In this document: positions 17,931 to 27,170 of the stretch, one piece after another | How positions within the stretch are numbered: position 1 is the first letter of the stretch | How the letters are laid out: each line of letters starts with the position of its first letter | From: Marinilabilia rubra | GTDB taxonomy: Bacteria > Bacteroidota > Bacteroidia > Bacteroidales > Marinilabiliaceae | Length of the DNA stretch: 64,000 bases | Assembly: GCF_003121985.1 (NCBI RefSeq) | Contig: NZ_QEWP01000006.1 | Span: 186,001 to 250,000 of the forward strand | Direction: 5' to 3' | Program-made: the position numbers and the translations under genes | Notes under the pieces: model-generated | The model's database searches: none | What the model saw: only the letters and a program-made list of their open reading frames with translations | Told to the model about the DNA's origin: nothing

Positions 17931-18533
17931 CTATTCCCCAAAAACTTCCAGGCCCACCAAACAAATGGATTGATCATCCATATGAGAAAAAGTTCCTCTA
18001 AGGCCGTGTTGATTTTCAATACTCTCTTCAAGCGTATTATAAAACTCTCCGGCTTCGATTACTGTTTCCCCCATTAAGGTGTAGTGCGACTCTTCATTTT
18101 TTTCCACAAGGGATTCAAATCCATTGGTATAATTAATGGCAATTGTTAATTGAAAAGTAGCATTTTCTGGTGCCCTGGTCTTTGAAATGACTCTTTCACA
18201 TGCATATTCAACTCCGGGATTGTCTATCAACGTTTCATCAATTTCATTCTTAATAACTGCGATTTCATAAACATACCCAAGCTCATAATCAAATCCGGAG
18301 ATAGTATTCAGCAAAGGATGCCAGATTTCACTTCCTATCTCTTCCCCTTCCTGGATAAGATAGGCAAGTCCTTTAAAATATTCCTCATTATTAACGGGTT
18401 GTTGATAGTGGTTAATGCGCATTTTAACATAACCGGGCTCCTCATTATTTTTCTCTTTTCCGCATGATGCAAAAACAAATGCAATTATAGCAGCAACAAA
18501 AAATAAAACCTTTCTTTTCATGTTCATTGTCAT
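17931..18533 (-). CDS. DUF4377-like lipoprotein
   Basis: 200 residues with a lipoprotein signal (FVFASC, Cys ~24). The centre, with W-x-x-L-L-x-x-I-SGFDYELGYVYEIAVIK, resembles DUF4377, a small domain of exported proteins often linked to HslJ/META-type stress proteins. The usual cysteine before the tryptophan is missing, so the assignment is by general pattern. The ATG at 18533 and internal ATGs at residues 3 and 5 cannot be separated; residue 5 would give a more standard signal peptide. It stands alone and its function is unknown. Confidence 0.7.
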   Translation of the reverse strand: MTMNMKRKVLFFVAAIIAFVFASCGKEKNNEEPGYVKMRINHYQQPVNNEEYFKGLAYLIQEGEEIGSEIWHPLLNTISGFDYELGYVYEIAVIKNEIDETLIDNPGVEYACERVISKTRAPENATFQLTIAINYTNGFESLVEKNEESHYTLMGETVIEAGEFYNTLEESIENQHGLRGTFSHMDDQSICLVGLEVFGE

Positions 18534-18704
18534 TTGGGATTCAGTGTATTGATGAAAAAAGAATAAAAAGGTTGCTTCATAATCTTAAGATAATTCATGC
18601 GAACATAATACCGAAAAGAGCTTTTTCAACAGGAAAGTAAACATCTTCAATTATTCTCAAAAAGCGAGATCAATGTAACTAAAGGATTTTATTCGATCGT
18701 CGGA

Positions 18705-20363
18705 TTATTCTTCCAGGATTGCTTTAACCATTTTCACATATGTGTCTTTGCCGGTTATGACATCAATGGGTTTAATTGTAACCGGGTAGTCTACGGGAAA
18801 AGGTTCACAAAATGTAAATCCGCTTACTGCCGTCTCAAAGGTCGTTCGGGGAATATTCACTACCATTCCGGAATTTGGCAAAGTAACCTTCATACTGAAA
18901 TCATTGCATGAAAAGGAACTTCCAGGTTCCTCTCCAATAAATATCGCATTGGTATTAAATTTTAGCAGTGATATCAAATGACCAGTCGTAGACAGGCAAC
19001 CTCCATTTATCAGAACAAAGACTTTTCCCGAAAACCTCTTCCTGCTTGGCTGCATTGTGTTATAGAGAGGCTCAAAATCTTTAATCTCCTCATTCATTTT
19101 AAAATAAACAAAATCTTTGTCTGTAAGATAAGAAAACAGCTGCGCCGCAAAAATTGGATGTCCGCCTGAATTATCCCGTATATCAAGAATCAGGTTTTGT
19201 GTATTGGTATTTTTTAAATCACCAAATACACTATCCAACTGAAAGAAAAAACGCTCCATATCCTTCAGTGCAAAGGATCTTATTTTTAGCAGCCCAAGGG
19301 GGCGGTTGTTGAGATAGGAAAAATCTACCAGGTTTTGATTCTGACCTTTAGCCCCGGCTGAGTCAAGATCAGCTAAGCGGATCGCAGATAAAATTTTGTA
19401 TTTAATGGCTCCCTTAGCATGAAACTTAATTTTAAATTCATCTGAATGGTCTATGAAATAAAACAGTTTGTTAAATCTTTTATTTAAGTCATGATACTTT
19501 GTTGTTGTATTACAGCCTTCTGAGGGAATATAGAAAAACATTCGTTTAATAATTTGATCAACGGGTTTATCATTTATGCTCAGCACCTCACTCCCCGGAT
19601 TTATGGAGGAGTCGTTGTATAAGATCCCTGACAGATAAAAGGCTCTCCCATCTTTAAAAAATAAACGTAATGGAAAGTGATTTCCAAACTCATTGATAAA
19701 GCTCTGATATTTTGATGGCAGCTTTACCCCGGTGTGACTGCATCCTACCGCATTGGTCAACTTCGAAGTTTGAAAATAAAAATTCTCCAACGTAAGGGCT
19801 GAATTAATTTCATTGTTAATCGTGTCAAATAGCAGATTGAAAGAATCTTTTGGGGTAAAAGTATATAAGCTGGGATGATGTTTTTTTAAACTGTTGTAAA
19901 GAAAATGCAGGTCAGTCCTCAGTTTTTCTGCATCTGTTTTTTCCTCTTTTAAAAGTATGAACTCCTCAAGACGTGCTTTACCGCTTCGTTTTCTATTTAA
20001 TCGAATGGCATGTTTCGATCCATCCGGAAAAACAAACTGTCCTGAAAGTTTGGTATTCAGGTCATTGAAACTTCCTTCGAATGATGTTTCCTTAGCGGGA
20101 ACATAAAAAGTTATTTTGCTATTGGTCAGCTCAATAGCCTCAATCCTGTCATACTGAATTTGATTATCACCAGCAAACATTTTCAGATTGCCTTCCATCT
20201 GGTTTTCATCACCAGCACTGAACTCTATTATTGCAAGGAAGTCCTCCATAAAGACTCCTTCCCAGGTTCCAATTAAATGAAATTGACCTTTTCCGGTTTG
20301 AATCGAAAGCAGGAAAATAAAAACACTTAACAAACTGATTAAAAATAAGGAATGCTTTTTCAT
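18705..20363 (-). CDS. S41 family (C-terminal-processing-like) peptidase, exported
   Basis: 552 residues from the ATG at 20363, chosen because it directly precedes a signal peptide (MKKHSLFLISLLSVFIFLL) and has AAGG upstream; the frame stays open 37 codons further up. Residues ~25-130 form a beta-rich domain, ~145-300 a helical segment, and ~340-540 the S41 catalytic core: LILDIRDNSGGHP and the nucleophile region INGGCLSTTGHL, followed by FIGEEPGSS. A short PDZ-like stretch may be present near VLSINDKPVDQII. It probably degrades periplasmic or external peptides. It is unrelated in architecture to the CtpA-like protein at 39473. Confidence 0.85.
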   Translation of the reverse strand: MKKHSLFLISLLSVFIFLLSIQTGKGQFHLIGTWEGVFMEDFLAIIEFSAGDENQMEGNLKMFAGDNQIQYDRIEAIELTNSKITFYVPAKETSFEGSFNDLNTKLSGQFVFPDGSKHAIRLNRKRSGKARLEEFILLKEEKTDAEKLRTDLHFLYNSLKKHHPSLYTFTPKDSFNLLFDTINNEINSALTLENFYFQTSKLTNAVGCSHTGVKLPSKYQSFINEFGNHFPLRLFFKDGRAFYLSGILYNDSSINPGSEVLSINDKPVDQIIKRMFFYIPSEGCNTTTKYHDLNKRFNKLFYFIDHSDEFKIKFHAKGAIKYKILSAIRLADLDSAGAKGQNQNLVDFSYLNNRPLGLLKIRSFALKDMERFFFQLDSVFGDLKNTNTQNLILDIRDNSGGHPIFAAQLFSYLTDKDFVYFKMNEEIKDFEPLYNTMQPSRKRFSGKVFVLINGGCLSTTGHLISLLKFNTNAIFIGEEPGSSFSCNDFSMKVTLPNSGMVVNIPRTTFETAVSGFTFCEPFPVDYPVTIKPIDVITGKDTYVKMVKAILEE

Positions 20364-20529
20364 GACCTTTACCCCTTTTTTAACAATACTATACGGGCCT
20401 ATTGCCTTGTGCGTGCTTAGTTTCCCAAATAATAAATTGTGTAAGTACCTGCAAAACACAACCAATATGATCAATTGTTAATTTAAGACTTCATCAGAAG
20501 AAAAGGCAAGTGAAAAAACAAAAAAGAAT

Positions 20530-21483
20530 CTAAAGCTCCTTCATCACCAAATATACCATATAAGACAAATAGAAAACAAAAAGGAAGGCTGCCTCCCAAC
20601 GATCCAGCGTCTTCCGTTGTCCGGTAAGCATGGAAGTCAACAAAAACAAAGTACCTCCTATCAGGATGAATAAATCGGTATCAAACTTTGGGGTATAAAC
20701 AACAGGATTAACCAGACTGCTTAATCCGAGAATCAAAAGAATATTAAAGACATTGGAGCCTATCACGTTTCCGATGGCAATGTCACTGTTCTTTTTTAGA
20801 GCAGCCACAACAGAAGTAACCAATTCGGGCAAAGAAGTGCCGGCAGCCACAATGGTTAAGCCAATGATTTTTTCACTGACCCCAAATTTGGCAGCTACCG
20901 CAACGCTATTGTCTACCACCAAACGTCCGCCAATGACCAATCCGGCTAATCCCAGGACAATCAAGCCCCAAATATTTAAGGCTGCCTTTTCTTTCTTTTC
21001 AGTGGGGGCTTTGGTCTCACTTTTCAATTGAGTAAAAACGTAATACAAAAAGAGCATAAACAGAACCAAAAGCACAAGCCCCTCAACAAGACTAAGCATG
21101 GTCCTGTCCCCTCCTGAAAAACCGTAAAACAGCAATAAAAGAAGCACAGATACTCCCAGTGAAATGGGAATTTCACGCCAGGCAGTGGTTGACGCAACTT
21201 TGATGGGGAATATCATGCCCGATAAACCCAGAACAAGAAATAAATTGAAGTTATTGCTGCCCAGGATGTTTCCCAGAACAATATCTGAATACCCGTTTGA
21301 TGAGGCTATGATGTTAACGACCATTTCAGGCGCAGAAGTGCCAAATGCAACAATGGTCAGTCCAATAACCAAATCGGAAACTTTATATTTCCTGGCCAGC
21401 GATGAGGCACCCTCCACCATCCAGTTGGCGCCAAATATTAGGAGGGTAAAGCCCATAACTATCAAAAACACTGATATCATCAT
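20530..21483 (-). CDS. Calcium/sodium antiporter (CaCA family, YrbG-like)
   Basis: 317 residues, ~10 membrane helices. The two inverted alpha-repeats with ion-binding residues are clear: GTSAPEMVVNIIAS (residues ~48-61) and GTSLPELVTSVVAAL (~212-226), each followed by a GNxxGSN motif (GNILGSNNFN; GNVIGSNVFN). Those proteins exchange cations, classically Ca2+ against Na+ or H+, across the inner membrane. The central cytoplasmic loop is charged (KSETKAPTEKKEK). The gene is isolated from its neighbours by 40-80 bp and has no visible regulator. Confidence 0.95.
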   Translation of the reverse strand: MMISVFLIVMGFTLLIFGANWMVEGASSLARKYKVSDLVIGLTIVAFGTSAPEMVVNIIASSNGYSDIVLGNILGSNNFNLFLVLGLSGMIFPIKVASTTAWREIPISLGVSVLLLLLFYGFSGGDRTMLSLVEGLVLLVLFMLFLYYVFTQLKSETKAPTEKKEKAALNIWGLIVLGLAGLVIGGRLVVDNSVAVAAKFGVSEKIIGLTIVAAGTSLPELVTSVVAALKKNSDIAIGNVIGSNVFNILLILGLSSLVNPVVYTPKFDTDLFILIGGTLFLLTSMLTGQRKTLDRWEAAFLFVFYLSYMVYLVMKEL

Positions 21484-21560
21484 ATCTATAAGATGGTTAG
21501 TTTTTTAGATTTAAGACCTAAGAAAAACCAAGTTTTTTGAACTTCTGCATTTCAAACTTT

Positions 21561-21968
21561 TCATTGAACCGTAAATTGTTTCTTCAAAAAACTTCCATCC
21601 GGCAGTTTAACCTTAAGGGTATAATCCCCTTTTTCGTGAATTTGACAGCTTAGCGCTTCATTATCCAGGTAAACCATTACATCCGCACAAACATCATCAC
21701 TGGTATTCAATTCACCCCAGGTTTCGACCACAATATCATTGCCCTCTCTTTCAGTTTCGAAGTGAGAAAACCGGTAACAGCCGTTGATTCCAATCGTTCC
21801 CGAAAATACAATATCAAAAGGCTCATTAACGGTAATGTCCTCTGGCAAAAAAATGCTCTCAACTTCAATCAAAAAAGATTCATAATTAGCTACACGCTTA
21901 TCGTCACAAGCGCACAAAAGCAACATGACCAAACAGAACTCTATTATAGTTGAATTTAAAGTTTTCAT
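21561..21968 (-). CDS. Small lipoprotein of unknown function
   Basis: 135 residues from the ATG at 21968, which starts a lipoprotein signal peptide (MKTLNSTIIEFCLVMLLL, lipobox LCAC); the frame stays open upstream to 22031 but without signal-like sequence. The mature part is beta-rich with four cysteines and a polar C-terminus (GDYTLKVKLPDGSFLKKQF), similar in feel to immunoglobulin-like domains of secreted proteins. A decayed paralogue of its 5' end lies at 24706-24816, and the upstream DNA is also duplicated there. No function can be assigned. Confidence 0.7.
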   Translation of the reverse strand: MKTLNSTIIEFCLVMLLLCACDDKRVANYESFLIEVESIFLPEDITVNEPFDIVFSGTIGINGCYRFSHFETEREGNDIVVETWGELNTSDDVCADVMVYLDNEALSCQIHEKGDYTLKVKLPDGSFLKKQFTVQ

Positions 21969-22221
21969 AGCAAATCGTTTAAAATGGCTTAAGTTCATAG
22001 TTGCGTGTTTTGGGGGGCCAAACCTTAACAATGGAAGATCAGGTGCGGCGGATTCTTTCTGGGAGTACCAGGGATGCCCTTTTTACTTTCAATATGGTGA
22101 CTTTGTCCTTTCGTGGCCTTTCATTAGGCAATCTCTAAGTACAATAACGCATTTTTAAACTACAGCCTTTATATTTTCCATCTTTCTGGTTATAATATGC
22201 TCTGTCAATCAATGGTTGCGT

Positions 22222-22770
22222 TTAAGGTTTTTGATTTGGTTTTCCTCTGTAAATTAAATTAACCACCCCCGTTTCAAAGGTTTCAGCGTTCTCCAATTCA
22301 AAAAGGGTCTCTTTGGGGGCATCTGGGAACAAGGGAATCCCCCGGCCCAGTATGGTCGGGATAATGCTCAATAGCATTTCATCGATTAGCCCCAGGTTCA
22401 GAAAAGCGGTGATAATCTTTCCACCGCCAACCACCCAGATGTTACTTTTGCTTTTGCCCTTAACCGGTTCAATGGTTTTCTTTTTCAGTCGATTCAGAAC
22501 AGAGGTGTTTGGGGTTTTTACCTCGTAGAATTCGTCGCTGGTGACAACATAGGTTTGACAATCGGGATAAGGCCACTCCACACCAAATCCCAGAATCTCT
22601 TCGTATGTAGTTCGTCCCATAATGACCGTATCAATCTCTTTGTAGAAATCGGCATATCCATGATCGGTTTGCCCAGGATTGGGGATGGCATAGAGCCAAT
22701 CGAGTGCCCCATCCTCACGGGCTATGTACCCATCGATAGAGGTGGCGATGAAGAGTTTAATTTTCGTCAT
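22222..22770 (-). CDS. Dihydrofolate reductase-like/RibD C-terminal domain protein
   Basis: 182 residues. It matches the RibD_C/DHFR-like family (YwjB/YyaP type): KLFIATSIDGYIAREDGALDWL at the start, DTVIMGRTTYEEI in the middle, and IWVVGGGKIITAFLNLGLIDE with the nucleotide-binding glycines. RGIPLFPD closes the fold. Such proteins bind NADPH, but their substrates are largely unknown and they do not normally replace FolA. It is a single gene; a dispersed repeat (22795-23027) begins 25 bp before its start codon. Confidence 0.9.
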   Translation of the reverse strand: MTKIKLFIATSIDGYIAREDGALDWLYAIPNPGQTDHGYADFYKEIDTVIMGRTTYEEILGFGVEWPYPDCQTYVVTSDEFYEVKTPNTSVLNRLKKKTIEPVKGKSKSNIWVVGGGKIITAFLNLGLIDEMLLSIIPTILGRGIPLFPDAPKETLFELENAETFETGVVNLIYRGKPNQKP

Positions 22771-22794
22771 AAGCCCCGGCCTTTAAGTAGAAGC

Positions 22795-23027
22795 GCTGAA
22801 AAACTCATATTTCAATAACTATTAAAACTTAAAATAACGTCAACAACTCTTTAATTGTAAAGATATTTCACATCACACTCGCTTTTCTTTAAACTTGATT
22901 ATTTAAAAATTACTAATCAAAAGAACAAAATTTACTTCACCCCCCGAAACTTGAAGGATTTCATTACTCGCTCGATTGGCCGGCCTGTAAATTTTGCCAT
23001 TTTGAATTATTCAGAAGGCCCTATTTA
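22795..23027. repeat. 233-bp dispersed element with 89-bp palindrome, family P3, copy 1
   Basis: It begins GCTGAAAAACTC and ends CAGAAGGCCCTATTTA. Within it, 22917-23005 is a long imperfect palindrome whose arms start TCAAAAGAACAAAATTTAC and end with the inverse GTAAATTTTGCCATTTTGA. A second copy of the same length lies at 28494-28727. It has no coding capacity. Its last bases supply the stop codon of the 23021-24034 gene. Confidence 0.85.
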
Positions 23028-24034
23028 TCCTTGATTTGATTAAGGTATTTTTTTATTTCTTTGTTGAACCTCCTGGCAATTAAAGCATTTACGATAATCC
23101 TTTTCAAGCTTAAATGAAGAAGCATCAACAATGATATAGTGGCCGGGATTGCATAAACGAGAAAAGTCAGAATTCCTTCATTAAATCCGAATTTCCCCAA
23201 AAAATCAAAAGATAATTGATTGTTGGCTAAAACAAACTCAATAAAGAGTTCTATTAATGCAAGGAAAGTAACTATCGAATAGTAATATATCAGATAAAGC
23301 AAAAATTTACTGCGTAAGATCTGGATCGGATTTTGAATATCCAAAATAATAGCTCTTAATACCCCAAATATTCGATTGTTAATCAACTGATAGAATCCTT
23401 TAATGTCTGACCCGGCAACGGAAATAAGGTCATTTTTCCATTTCCCAAGAAGTAAAACAGCCTTCTTGAAAATCTTTAGATTAATTGCAGATATTTCGAG
23501 GTTGGTACTTTCTAAATTTTTGTCTCCCTGATCAATTAAATCAATATATCGATACAACCTTGAGAGTTGTAGTTCTATTTCTTCCGAACTTCTTCCGGAG
23601 CAAAGAAATGAAGTCTTTGCCACATTGAACTGAAAACCAAACTTGAAGATATTTGAAAGGTGCGTAGAAAAAGCCTTTATTTTGGTTTCATAAATCCTTT
23701 TTAATACAAAAATCTCCTTAACCACTACTTCCGGAGAACCTCCGTTCTCAATTTTTTCGAGATGTTGTTTAAGATATTTATTCTCCGCGGAGAAAATTGA
23801 TGTATGGTTGCAGAAAATCTCATGGGTTATTAAAAAATCCCTGATTCTATCAGACAATGAATATTTCCCTGAAAATCCGGGAACCCCTAACTCAGATAAC
23901 GAAATGGTTTCATATAACATCCCAAGGGTATATCCAAGTCTCCAAACACTGTATGTTTCATCAAACTGAACATAACTGGAGGTTTTGGAACTTTTTTGCC
24001 TGTTAAAGACACTTTGGAAAAAGGGATATGGCAT
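23021..24034 (-). CDS. Unknown protein with two C-terminal membrane helices
   Basis: 337 residues, no family recognised. The first ~235 residues look cytoplasmic or peripheral and helical, with no signal peptide and no obvious catalytic motif. Two strong membrane segments lie at ~243-268 (LLYLIYYYSIVTFLALIELF) and ~283-308 (ILTFLVYAIPATISLLMLL), followed by a basic tail. It starts 2 bp after the stop of the 24037-24540 gene, so the two are almost certainly one operon. The last codon and the TAG stop overlap a dispersed repeat, so the original C-terminus may have been altered by its insertion. Confidence 0.75.
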   Translation of the reverse strand: MPYPFFQSVFNRQKSSKTSSYVQFDETYSVWRLGYTLGMLYETISLSELGVPGFSGKYSLSDRIRDFLITHEIFCNHTSIFSAENKYLKQHLEKIENGGSPEVVVKEIFVLKRIYETKIKAFSTHLSNIFKFGFQFNVAKTSFLCSGRSSEEIELQLSRLYRYIDLIDQGDKNLESTNLEISAINLKIFKKAVLLLGKWKNDLISVAGSDIKGFYQLINNRIFGVLRAIILDIQNPIQILRSKFLLYLIYYYSIVTFLALIELFIEFVLANNQLSFDFLGKFGFNEGILTFLVYAIPATISLLMLLHLSLKRIIVNALIARRFNKEIKKYLNQIKDK

Positions 24035-24036
24035 AA

Positions 24037-24540
24037 CTAATAATTTGTATCCAGAGCTAATTTTATCTCAACATTTTTTAGAGTTACGTGTCGAAAGGCA
24101 GGAACAATAAAAAGATCAAAAATGCGAAACGGCCTCTTATATTTCATGCTGATAATTATCTCTCTTCCTGAGTAACTGTTCTCCGTTAATGAGTATCCAT
24201 GGAGCCTTTTACAGCCAAAGAACAAAGTATCCCTTCCCATTCGCCTCATTTCGCTGGCATTATCAATGACTCTGGAAATAGAATCCGGATAAAATGTCGT
24301 TTTGAGAAAAACTAACTTTATGGAATCTTGAGAAAATTCTGCTAATTTAAGCTTTATTAGCTCCTGTTCGGTGGTGTCCTTTATGGCAATTGTAACATCT
24401 TCAAAAGCCGAACTTAGAGTGTCGAAACTAATTTCTATACTATCTGCATAAGCTGAACACCATGGGCCATCCTGCTGAGAGAAAGCCCCAAAGGACAATG
24501 CAAAGAAAAAAGCTATAGCAGCTATTGTTTTCATTATCAA
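24037..24540 (-). CDS. Unknown exported protein
   Basis: 167 residues with a signal peptide (KTIAAIAFFFALSFGAFSQ). The mature part is beta-rich, with the segments SIEISFDTLSSAFEDVTIAI and HVTLKNVEIKLALDTNY and no recognisable motif. It precedes and is coupled to the two-helix membrane protein at 23021-24034 (2-bp gap), so the pair may act together at the envelope. The start could be the ATG at 24540 or the second one two codons later. Confidence 0.75.
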   Translation of the reverse strand: MIMKTIAAIAFFFALSFGAFSQQDGPWCSAYADSIEISFDTLSSAFEDVTIAIKDTTEQELIKLKLAEFSQDSIKLVFLKTTFYPDSISRVIDNASEMRRMGRDTLFFGCKRLHGYSLTENSYSGREIIISMKYKRPFRIFDLFIVPAFRHVTLKNVEIKLALDTNY

Positions 24541-24705
24541 GGCAATTAAAGATTAGAGTTAAAAAAGAACATCTATCCCCTCTTGCATAAAAAGTATATC
24601 AGGATGAAACGTCAGCTTTCCAAAACAAAAAGGAAGCTGGAGTTATTATCTTAAATTTAGCTAATAACCGGACCTTTTGTCAACAAACAATCAGATTTAT
24701 AAGAA

Positions 24706-24816
24706 TTAGATTAACTTTAAAGAAGATTCATAATTTGGTTCACGCTCATCCTCACAGGCGCCCAAAAGCAACATCACCAAACAGGAACCAATTCCAGTTG
24801 AACTCAAAGTTTTCAT
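24706..24816 (-). pseudogene. Truncated paralogue of the 21561-21968 lipoprotein
   Basis: A 36-codon frame reads MKTLSSTGIGSCLVMLLL then GACEDEREPNYESSLKLI and stop. It aligns with the intact lipoprotein (MKTLNSTIIEFCLVMLLL, CACDDKRVANYES) and has a good lipobox (LGAC), then ends where the parent continues for another 100 residues. Upstream DNA (24817-24900) also matches the upstream of the parent at ~22168-22225. This is most simply a remnant of a local duplication; a tiny functional lipopeptide is possible but less likely. The rest of 24541-25052 holds nothing else that I recognise. Confidence 0.7.
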
Positions 24817-24965
24817 AGCTAATCTTTTATATTTTCTATCGTGCTGGTTACAGGATGCTCAATCTGAAGATGGTTGCTTTTAAAAATGGTTGATTACCCC
24901 CTGGCTTAATCGCTTTTGATTTCCCAAGTTAGTAACATAATCAAAATAAATCGATTGAAAATCTC

Positions 24966-24973
24966 TATATTTG
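24966..24973 (+). promoter_or_regulatory. Putative -7 box of the Fe-S/FAD oxidoreductase
   Basis: TATATTTG matches TAnnTTTG, 79 bp before the start codon at 25053. No clear -33 element was found. Confidence 0.35.
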
Positions 24974-25052
24974 AGAATAACCGTCACATAAATGGGAAAA
25001 GCCATAAGGCACCGCTTTACTAAATCCATTTGTCAGACCAAAACAGACTACT

Positions 25053-26885
25053 ATGCATGAACCATTAAACACCGCCAAAAACTGTCGCCATTACGCCATG
25101 TGCAAAATCGATTTCCTGGGAAGCGGGGTTTGTGCATCGGGCCCGGAAAAGCACTATGTAAGTTTTTATCCACAGGGACGAATGGATTTGTATGCAGCCC
25201 TGGCAGAAGGAAAAGTTCCGGTCACCGAAAAGTGCCTGGAGATAGCTGACACCTGCGACCTTTGCGGCAAATGTGATTATCAGTGTTACTTTGTTACTGA
25301 GTTGCGCCCTACCAAAGCCATGGAAGCTCTCAAAGATTATGTGGCAGATCATCTTGAAAAAAGCGGAGAGGTGGTTAAAGAAGAAGTTGATGAAGTACTC
25401 AAAGAGTTGAAAAAAATTGTGGGGGATTTCTGGGCCACCTCCGACAGGGCCATTGCAGTGACTTACTCACACGACCCGTCACCGGTAGCTGAACCCACCA
25501 TGCCCGACTATGTGATAATGCCCGAAACCCGGGAAGAGGTCTCAGCCATCGTAAAACTTTTAAACCTCCATGATATTCCTTTTGCAGTAAGAGGAAACGG
25601 ATCGAGCGTAATGGGATTTGTCATGAGCTCAGGAGCAGTTCTTGACATGAACCGGATGAAAACCATCGAATTTGATGAAAAAAACTGGCTGGTGAAAACA
25701 GGGGCCGGAGTAACGGCTTTTGACCTTCAGAAGTCTGCTCAGGAAAGAGGCTACAGAGTAAATGCTGCCGAGCCCTCAGCATTGGTATGCGCCAACATCA
25801 TGTGCTCGGGAATCTTTTCTTTGTTCTCGGCGTCTTACGGCACAGCTGCCGATAATTACATCGATGCGGAGTTTGTATCCAAAGATGGCACTCCCTTCAA
25901 GCTGAGCGATAAGGATGCACCCAATCTTTTCGCCTTTAATCCTTCTGATGGTACGATCCCGGCTATTTGCACTTCAGCAAGCATCAGACTGCACCCCGTC
26001 ACCGGTGACGAAGAAGGCATTTTGATTCCTTTTGCCACGATGGACGAGGCTCTGGACTTCTCCAAAGAGTGCGCCACGCACCGCATTGGAATGGCCATTG
26101 GTGTTTTAGGAGGCGAGTACTTATCCACCTTCATGGCTCCTACCAAAAAGCTGGCTTGGGAAATCAAAAATACTTTCCAAAAAGAGTTAGGAATTGAGTA
26201 TCTGGTATTGGTCATCGGTGGAAAGTACGACATCAAAACCATTCAAAACATGGAGCTTCCCACCATTGATCAGGAACTGTTTAAAGCTTTGTACCTGGGA
26301 ATGCCCTCGCTTCGATCGGCCAATTGGCTTTCGCTGTTGAAGGAAATGTCGGACGACGAACCATTTTCTTACTTGAAATTAAATGGATTTACCGACCTCT
26401 CCGAAACAGCCCTCTCCCCCTCGCCCGAACAGTTGGCTAAGGAAGTGGATCCGGAGTTGCAGTCTTTTTTCAAGAAGCTGTTTGACAAACCCGAAATGAC
26501 AGACCTGGTATGGCTGAATATGTTCAGAATCATCAGTTCTCGCATGGGGCGTGAAAAGCATGTGGTGGCCCTGATCATCTATCTGCCCATTGACAACGCC
26601 TTAATTGCCGAAATTGATGGGGAGTTCAGACGAATTGCCGAAAAGCATCAGATTAAAAATGACTATGGTTTCATCACGCCTCTGGATAATGGAAAGCGTT
26701 GTGTTTTTGAATACGATTACTACCTCGACCAAAACGACCCTGATGAAATTGCCCATATGCAACAAGCCCTTGGAGAAGCGGCAATGATGATTGAAGGATA
26801 TGTGAAAAAGACAGGTACGGTAAAGTCCATTTTCCAACTTTTCACCCAGGGATTCTGTCGAAAAGAAAATTTTCTTTACAGTTAG
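25053..26885 (+). CDS. Fe-S/FAD-binding oxidoreductase (GlcD/D-lactate dehydrogenase-like)
   Basis: 610 residues. The N-terminus holds eight cysteines in 80 residues: C11, C17, C27, C61 and a ferredoxin-type set C68-x2-C71-x2-C74-x3-C78, suggesting one or two 4Fe-4S clusters. Residues ~150-330 form a PCMH-type FAD domain: PDYVIMPETREEVSAIVKLL, FAVRGNGSSVMGF, and a later glycine-rich stretch with SGIFSLFSASYGTAADNYI. The C-terminal part resembles the substrate-binding cap of GlcD/Dld enzymes. The usual order is FAD domain first and Fe-S last (or in a separate subunit), so an N-terminal cluster domain is notable. The substrate is unknown; a 2-hydroxy acid is plausible. An NAD-dependent reductase follows 285 bp downstream. 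Confidence 0.85.
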   Translation: MHEPLNTAKNCRHYAMCKIDFLGSGVCASGPEKHYVSFYPQGRMDLYAALAEGKVPVTEKCLEIADTCDLCGKCDYQCYFVTELRPTKAMEALKDYVADHLEKSGEVVKEEVDEVLKELKKIVGDFWATSDRAIAVTYSHDPSPVAEPTMPDYVIMPETREEVSAIVKLLNLHDIPFAVRGNGSSVMGFVMSSGAVLDMNRMKTIEFDEKNWLVKTGAGVTAFDLQKSAQERGYRVNAAEPSALVCANIMCSGIFSLFSASYGTAADNYIDAEFVSKDGTPFKLSDKDAPNLFAFNPSDGTIPAICTSASIRLHPVTGDEEGILIPFATMDEALDFSKECATHRIGMAIGVLGGEYLSTFMAPTKKLAWEIKNTFQKELGIEYLVLVIGGKYDIKTIQNMELPTIDQELFKALYLGMPSLRSANWLSLLKEMSDDEPFSYLKLNGFTDLSETALSPSPEQLAKEVDPELQSFFKKLFDKPEMTDLVWLNMFRIISSRMGREKHVVALIIYLPIDNALIAEIDGEFRRIAEKHQIKNDYGFITPLDNGKRCVFEYDYYLDQNDPDEIAHMQQALGEAAMMIEGYVKKTGTVKSIFQLFTQGFCRKENFLYS

Positions 26886-27020
26886 AATACAAAACAGATT
26901 GTTAGACGAATAGACAAAAGATTTAAGATAAATGCTATAAGTTTCAATACTCCGTTAAACTTTTGTAATTTACAAGCATAATTACTTTAAATAAATGGTT
27001 ATTAGCACCATATAGTGCGT

Positions 27021-27082
27021 CTTAAAATCTTACCTGACTGCCGTCAGGCAGGTATCTAAGAATTTAATGATCTATTGTAAAG
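27021..27082 (-). repeat. Dispersed palindromic repeat, family P1, copy 2
   Basis: On the minus strand this reads CTTTACAATAGATCATTAA, then TTAGATACCTGCCTGACGG and a degenerate inverse. It matches the copy at 11432-11495 in the opposite orientation. It fills much of the gap between the FAD oxidoreductase and the SDR gene. Confidence 0.7.
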
Positions 27083-27170
27083 TTGATAACCTGCATTTTA
27101 CCCCACATACCTTTACCTAAGGTTAACGGAGCACTGATTACTTAAAACACTAACGCTCAAATTTATTTTA

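Noticed and set aside
17773-17964. 63-codon minus-strand ORF overlapping the end of the DUF4377-like gene
   Set aside because: Short, hydrophobic by chance, overlaps a better supported gene, and lacks any signal.
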